From contig CM038910.1 of NCBI GenBank assembly GCA_021904315.1, positions 22,516,256-22,580,255 of the forward strand: a DNA stretch of 64,000 nt. The letters run 5' to 3'. The first letter of the stretch is position 1; every line of letters starts with the position of its first letter. This document shows positions 57,722-64,000 of this stretch, piece after piece. A program made the position numbers and the translations under genes. The stretch comes from Sphagnum magellanicum. Lineage: Eukaryota > Streptophyta > Sphagnopsida > Sphagnales > Sphagnaceae. The notes below the pieces were generated by a model, which worked only from the letters and a program-made list of their open reading frames with translations, had not been told where the DNA came from and made no database searches.

Positions 57722-59921
57722 CACTACTAAAAAAAAACATGGTTTTTACCGTACTAGCATCATGTTTTAAATGATCATTTTGTTAATATTTAGAATACAT
57801 TAATAATCTAAAGTGACTAAATGTGTCCATCATGACTAAGATCAAAAGACACAATGTTTGTTGTGACTAAAAAATCTAGCATTATAGTTATATTAAACAA
57901 TATATTACACATGTGGTGAATGTGGGTGCCCATGTGGATTTGTCTATGTTGATTAACACAACTAGTTCATGACTATAATTAGTCATATTTCATATGACAC
58001 ATGTGATTATAATGTTATTTTTAATGACATTGTATTAATAAAATGGAAAAATAAACATGTTCTCATTTTAAAAACTTGATTACCAAAAAAATGACAAAAG
58101 ATATAGTTATCATGATTTCAATTATTATTCATAATTATTAAACTAAATAATTTGAAAGGGGAAATTTTTGAAAAAAAATGGAATATTAGTTTATTTTCTA
58201 TTTTGATCAAAATTATAGAAAATAAATCATTGTAATTAACTAAATGTACATGCTAATCTTGAATTATTCAAATTACATGATTTAATTTTTATTTGTGATG
58301 AATCAATTGAATGCATATATATGTCCAAATTACATTAGCCCCAAATTACACCATTTATTTATTTATTTATGATCAAATGACATGAGTAAAATGAAATAAT
58401 AAAATAAAATAACTTCTTATAATTTAATAAAAATAGAATAAAACTAATGTACATCTCATTTAAATTAAAAATTAATTAATTTATAAAATCATAATAAATT
58501 CCATTATTACTACAAAAACATTGTAACATTGAATTCAATTTTTTACTTTTAAAAAAATTTTGACATAAGATTTTGAGGCATATAAATTTTAATACCATAA
58601 TTTCAAAAATGACTTTTTTGGTAATGATATTTAAAAGATATTTTGTTAAAAAACTAAATTTTGATAAATATGTGGCATAAATCAAAGTATTAAATTAATG
58701 GAATGTCTAAAACTTTGGATTAAAATTATTATAAAATTGAAGTTAGTGATGAAAGTAAGGAAACCAAATGTACCCAAATAGTTATATGTGAAATTTCTAA
58801 CCGAACAAAAAAAACATTGCTTGAATTTTTTAAACAAATATTGAAAACGTTCTGAAATTGAAAGGAATTACAAAGTTTAATATGATTAGGATAATAAATT
58901 ATTTTACCTAAATAGTTATAGATTATAATTCAATCAAAGATCTAACGCATTATATATGAACTTCTAAATTAAGTGATTTAATTATTTGTTCACATTTTGA
59001 AACTAAAGAATTTTTTCAAATCAATGTAATTCTGAAAATAATTTTTTATTTAAATAATTATATTTCAGACATTAAATTTTATTTTTTAAAACATTTAAAA
59101 CCATTTTAGTTGTTGTACATTTTGAAATGGAAAAAAACCAATGAGTTTCATGAAAGTTAATTAATTAGATGTGCTTAAATAATATTTGAATATATAACTC
59201 AATTCAAAGTTTCAAAAATGCATTTGAATTTGTTAATTAATGAATATTTAAAATAATTATGATTTACACACATTTTTGAATTAAAAAATTACAAAGTTCA
59301 ATGTAATAATAAACCTACCAAATCAATTGGATCAAATAGTGATATTAAACAATCATTTTTTCCAAAATATGTGTTTATATATTTTGCAATGTCATTTTTT
59401 GTCATCACATGAAGTGATGGCTTAGTGGTTAATGCCTTGGAGTATGGTTGAAAAGGTTGTGGGTTCAAACCTTACTTGGATTTTTCAGTAAAAAATCCCG
59501 AATTTGGGGACTCAAAGGCCTATGATGTTGTTTAACATAATCTATATATAATGTTAGCCCAAAAACAAAAATTAAAAAAAAATTACAACATTGAATCACA
59601 TATCAAAGGTGATAACGTTTTTGGGTTCACTTGTAATTCAAAAATATTAAAGTTCCATAATGTCATTATAAATTCATATGAATAATATAACTTTTAGTTT
59701 AAAATAACCATGCCATGTCAACTAATAGCCTTAATCATTTTAGTAATTTCGAATAAGCATATTTTATCATGTTAGTCATGTAATTTTTAGTCACATTTGT
59801 GTCAAAAACAATCGGTTTGTTATGACTACAACCAATTTTGTTCCTTGTCTGATGTGATTAGAAATATGAGTAAACTTAGTTTTTTTAAATTAACTTAAAA
59901 ACACATATTTGTAATAATGTG
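57722..59921. mobile_element. CACTA-like element 3, copy 2
   Basis: Same insertion as 33152-35334, with TGT on both sides (57719-57721 and 59922-59924). Confidence 0.6.
59412..59580 (+). repeat. SINE-like sequence B, copy 2
   Basis: The A box is TGGCTTAGTGG and the B box GGGTTCAAACC lies at 59461-59471. An A-rich end lies near 59575. It sits inside CACTA-like element 3. Confidence 0.65.
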
Positions 59922-59929
59922 TGTAACTT

Positions 59930-61433
59930 GTGCAATTTCAATGCATACATGTTCATGTGGTACTAGAGATTGTGACCTAGGTAAGGACCACCCACTAAGT
60001 TTTGGTTTTGGAGATGAGGACTTCCTCCTTTCTCATTTTATGGTTCCACTAGAAACTTAGGTTGTGATGCATGTTGTTTACTATCCTAGAACATTTGTGT
60101 CCTATTTGGCATGTAATTCTTCCCTAGAAACAAGCTTTGGTGACCTTGGTATCTGTATTGTTTCCTGAGGTTGTTGTTGTCTTGGAACAGTAAAGGTGGT
60201 TGTTACTTATGGAGTTTGATGCAAAGCTCTTATCATCCACCATCTCTTCTTAAAAGCCAAAGGATTCTTTTCATCTTCCTCCTCATAAAACTCTACTATA
60301 GTCTATTACCCATTTTTTGTTTGTGCCTCTCTAGTTTTGGAATCATTTTTGGAGATCTATTAGACAACCATAAAAGCCATTTGTTCTTCTACAACATGTC
60401 CTTCAATTTTGAAACACTAGCCTTGGATGTTGAAGCTTGCTATACTGGAATAGGTTCTAACATTGTTCGTATCTATGGGTTTTTTTTTGAAAAACAAATC
60501 CATCTACACCTCAATTACCAATGCAAAATGGCATACATCCTTTTTGAAATCAAATTTTATTATACCCTTGTGAATCTTGGTCTAAGATGTTGTCCACCTA
60601 ACCAATTTTTTGTGCTACTATTTGGACATGGTATTTGCCCAATCTACAAATTTTCCTTGATCTTCTATCATCATGGAGATAACATTTATGTTATTAAAGT
60701 AATAGACTCTATCCCTTTTATAAACAATCTGAATAAATGTAGGAAAATGAAGATCATAAGGTGATTTCATTATACTAACACTCCATTGTTTTACGTTTAT
60801 GTAAACTCTAGGCAAAGTAATGTGTTGAAACATAGCTTCAATAGTTTGCTTTTCAACTTGTTTTTTCTCTTTCCAACTAATGTTTGATATTTTAAACACA
60901 ACAATGATGACATATTTATCCACAATAACTACCTTCTCCCCTATCCAAACATAAATTGTGTCCTTGTTCTCAACTCTCCAAGTATTGAAAAATTCCGCCA
61001 ACAAATTATGACATGGTGTTCTCCACTCAATTTTGAATAGACCTACCAACCCAATCATGAATGCCCATCTCTTCTTTATTTCTCCCATTTTCACCTAAGT
61101 AGTGTTTCTTTCCAACTTTTGAGTATATGATTGTTTTGTAGGGGTAAAAATCATTTTGTTTAATTCTAGTGGAATTACAGACCTACCCTAATGAAACATT
61201 CTACCATGTTTGTTAAATTTGGACACAACAATTGAAGAATTAAGATTTGAGGAACTTGGTGCAAAATGTTGTGCAAAAAGAATTGTAGATGAAGATGGTG
61301 TTAGCTCTATTAATTGTTTCAATTCTTGAAAGAAAAGCAAGTCGTTCTTGTCTTCATAATTTGGTAGCACAACTATTTTAGGCATTGCTTGAAGAAAAGA
61401 AATCCTAGGTACTTTTGAAGAAAATGCAACCAC
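59930..61433 (-). pseudogene. Long degenerate ORF downstream of Gypsy integrase (accessory ORF candidate)
   Basis: On the minus strand one frame runs from 61433 to about 60618 with only two internal stops (near 61188 and 61096). It starts MVAFSSKVPRISFLQ and includes KDTIYVWIGEKVVIVDKYV, TIEAMFQHITLPRVYINV and VYYFNNINVISMM. It continues, more broken, to 59930 and, beyond CACTA-like element 3, into the coiled-coil region at 56100-57721. Together they look like one large protein with a globular N-terminal half and a coiled-coil C-terminal half. Position and strand suggest an extra ORF of the Gypsy element whose integrase end is at 62750-63173. I recognise no named family. Copy 1 lacks 60344-61535. 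Confidence 0.5.
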
Positions 61434-61539
61434 TTCTAAATTTCATTCCTTGTTCTTTCTAAACAATGCAAACTCTCTTCAATTTGCCTTCATGGGTTGT
61501 AGTTTGGAGAAGAAGACGGAAAACAAACTTGAAAAGGTT

Positions 61540-62749
61540 TTGGATTCACAAATTTGAAATGTGAATCTTATCTTTCCTTCCATTTTTTTGTCTTATTTAG
61601 TAGTTCCACTTGTTCACATTAATAGCTCTCAAAACTTTCATCACTAATTTTATTTGATTGAAAGAGATGTAAAACAACACAAGTAAGTGATATTGATTTA
61701 GAAATGTTGCTATGGGAAATTAGCGCTCCTATTTCCTACCTCCACTAAGTTGTCAATTGTTAAGGTTTCCGTGTTTGAAATGTTGTGGGGTGTGATCAAA
61801 ATCAAATGAGCTAATGGTGAAGAAGGACTCAAGGACTATAGTTTTTTTTGTGGTCATTTTCACTTTCTCATATAAAGGACTTTTGGGATGAAATCTTTTG
61901 CAATACATTAGTAAAAATACATATAATTTTTTCAATACATCACATTTTTTGTATTAAATTTTCATGAATAACATTTTTTTAAAATATACAAATTATGCCA
62001 ATTCTACGTTTCGTTTTGAAAAATTATTTTAATTTTAAATTATATGAAAATGCTCTAATCATTTAATGATTTATTTTATTGTTTTATAAACTACAACTTT
62101 GTTTTAGATATCATGTACATTACACCCCATTTATATGTGGTAAAGGACTCTTGAAATTTTTAATTTGCTCAATAGATCTTTAATTTTTATAAAATTCAAA
62201 TTTCACAACTTTCAAATTGTAAGTGCTTTTTGAATGTGGATTATCAATTAACATCATTTCAAATTTTTTTCTCATCAAAATTCCTTTATAAAGAAAATTT
62301 TGTGTTTAGTAATTTACAAAATTGTTTTTTTTTAATGCAACTATTGTTCAAGTTCAAAGGTCCTTTATTAAAACTAGAACCCAATTTATTTATTATTATT
62401 ATTATTATGAATTCTTCAACATTCATTTTAGTCATTTAGCACTAGATTCCATGATTAACATGGCATTAAAGTGGGCACCACAAAAATATGTCTAACAAAA
62501 TTACAATTTTTATAGAGTTTTAGTGGTTGCCTAACGTGTTTTTTGGTTCATTTGATTGTGACTACACCCTACGCCTCTTACTACCATTTGGCGTTGGATG
62601 AAAAAGAATGTCATTTGATTCAACCTTAACATAAAAATAATCTATGAGATCTTTACATTATTATTTGGTTTGTTGAATGTGTACAATGTGTATTATTTTT
62701 TCATGACTGTTTTTTTTCCCATCATTAATTGTAGCATCACCTTGTCCAT
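61540..62749. other. AT-rich region, no gene recognised
   Basis: This is the equivalent of about 35757-37019. It contains an ATT microsatellite near 62390-62408. No frame of interest was seen. Confidence 0.5.
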
Positions 62750-63173
62750 CCCAATATATAGGTGTGGACCTCCTACACTCTATGCTTTGTCATCCAAAAA
62801 CTAATAAGGTTTTAACTTGTTCAAATTGATAAATATAAGTTTGGATCAAACTTATCCATTGTGATTAGATAAATAATATTATTTGGTAAGTAAAACTATA
62901 CTTTGTATGGACCAAACCACTTTTTGTAATTTTTCAATGTGTTTTTTGTGTTTTTGAAAACCACAACACATGATATTCAAACTTAAACCTCTTTTTTGGA
63001 TACCTTTGTTGACTCTAGAATGCACATTTCCATTGTTGATTGCTAGTGGTTTCTTATGCATGCAGTCTATCAGTTTGGAATTTCTCTAGATCTATTAGTC
63101 TACTAGTGAATACTTTAACAAGATTTGCATCTTTGTGTTCCCCACTACATGTTGGCAAAATATATTTTGTGGG
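62750..63173 (-). pseudogene. Gypsy integrase C-terminal remnant, copy 2
   Basis: This is the equivalent of 37020-37455. Minus-strand fragments include MPTKYILPTCSG-like sequence, RLIDLEK and CLPNNT-like sequence near the lower end. The integrase core seen in copy 1 is missing because 63174 switches directly to gag sequence. Confidence 0.75.
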
Positions 63174-64000
63174 CATAAATTTTTGGCCCATTATTTCACA
63201 AATATGACAAGGATAGTTTAATGGTCTTGGAAGTTTACTAGCCTATACATTAATTTTAGTAGTAGTTACATTGGGTTCTTCCTTTTTTATTTTTCACATC
63301 TTTGTGTTATGGTTCATACAATGACAATTTGTACAATACATAGTACTTGGCTTTGCAACGATCTAGTTCCCCACATCCATAATCCATGCTCTTGATGTTT
63401 GTGGTACAGATAATGAACTTTAGGTTTCATGTAAAAATAAAAATACCCACTTCACACATAAGTGCATATTCCTTGTGCTATTGTAAAATGTCTCTTTTCA
63501 TCCCTATTGTAGCAATACGCAAATAAGACCATAGTCTAGATTTGAACATGATTGTCAAAAAAATATCAATTGCAAGAGTTTATAGATTGTTTAATAGTTT
63601 TAGTAATCTTTCATAGTACACCTCCATTTGTTTTATCGATTCATGTTTTAGATATATGAACTATAAATACATTTGTTCATCATTTTGTATTATCCAATAA
63701 TGTCTATAGAAAGCATGTTCTAGATTTGCAAATCTACAGTTTGGATGATTTCTTATATAATCATTGCACTAGTTTTATGCATATATTGTCCTTTAATGTG
63801 AAATTGAACAAATTTGTTATTTCTTCATCTACCATTCCCTATTAATTCTAATTGTAGCTTTAAATATTCGTACATGAACATTTGGATTAAAATATTTTTT
63901 GTATTTAGGATAGTTAAAAGGCCTCTTGTAAGGCTTAAAATAAGGTACTAACGTTACACATATGCTAAGGGTTCCCTCTGGGGGTTCTGGAAGTTCTCCT
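63174..64000 (-). pseudogene. Gypsy gag remnant (runs off the window)
   Basis: The minus strand encodes a capsid-like region (ANLEHAFYRHYWIIQNDEQM, then KQMEVYYERLLKLLNN, then KRDILQ and HKEYALMCEVG). Two zinc-knuckle-like pieces follow, TNCHCMNH and NYPCHICEIMGQKF. Several stops are present. It is fused in frame-like fashion to the integrase remnant at 63173, so protease, reverse transcriptase and most of integrase have been deleted. Confidence 0.75.

Larger units (their letters stand above)
42867..63173 (+). repeat. Segmental duplication, copy 2
   Basis: It matches 1-7197 and 26098-37455 in the same order and orientation, with the uninterrupted pre-insertion site at about 50686. Private segments are 43524-44048 and 60344-61535. 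The right limit reflects a deletion joining Gypsy gag to integrase. Confidence 0.93.

Overview
This is nuclear DNA of a land plant. It has interrupted genes with GT-AG introns, low gene density and deeply nested LTR retrotransposons. The transposon families and the slow, transition-dominated decay suggest a gymnosperm, but a fern or lycophyte is not excluded. No bacterial, organellar or CRISPR features were seen.

The only intact host genes are two near-identical copies of one AUX1/LAX-family (auxin influx carrier-like) gene on the minus strand, at 961-5027 and 44392-48465. Each has 8 exons and encodes 494 aa, with 13 amino-acid differences between them. They lie in a tandem segmental duplication of about 20 kb. 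Copy 1 is 1-7197 plus 26098-37455 and copy 2 is 42867-63173. Shared insertions (MITEs, two SINE-like units, a CACTA-like element, a minus-strand Gypsy remnant) predate the duplication. Copy 1 alone carries an 18.9-kb insertion at 7198-26095. Copy 2 alone carries 43524-44048 and 60344-61535.

The 18.9-kb insertion is the most interesting part. It is a degenerate Ty3/Gypsy element whose coding order reads gag, retropepsin, a C5 cytosine DNA methyltransferase domain (about 14569-15540), reverse transcriptase, RNase H, integrase and a PHD finger (25346-25480). A possible chromatin writer and a chromatin reader thus sit inside one retroelement. It is broken by stops and frameshifts and hosts two further insertions: a non-autonomous CACTA element (10263-13315, with a 69-bp-arm palindrome) and a second Gypsy element with a chromodomain (17998-24175, 267-bp LTRs, 5-bp target duplication CCGAT). 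Its own ends are irregular. A 190-bp integrase segment is duplicated around the inner insertion, and a 0.3-kb repeat occurs in inverted orientation.

Between the two duplicated blocks (37456-42866) are a Gypsy integrase remnant, a Copia remnant, a second CACTA-like element filled with a short palindromic satellite, and a 518-bp Helitron on the minus strand. The right parts of both duplicated blocks hold a minus-strand Gypsy remnant with a degraded, coiled-coil-rich ORF downstream of integrase. In copy 2 this remnant has gag fused to the end of integrase by an internal deletion.

All assignments come from reading motifs by eye. Percentages and boundaries of degenerate elements are approximate.
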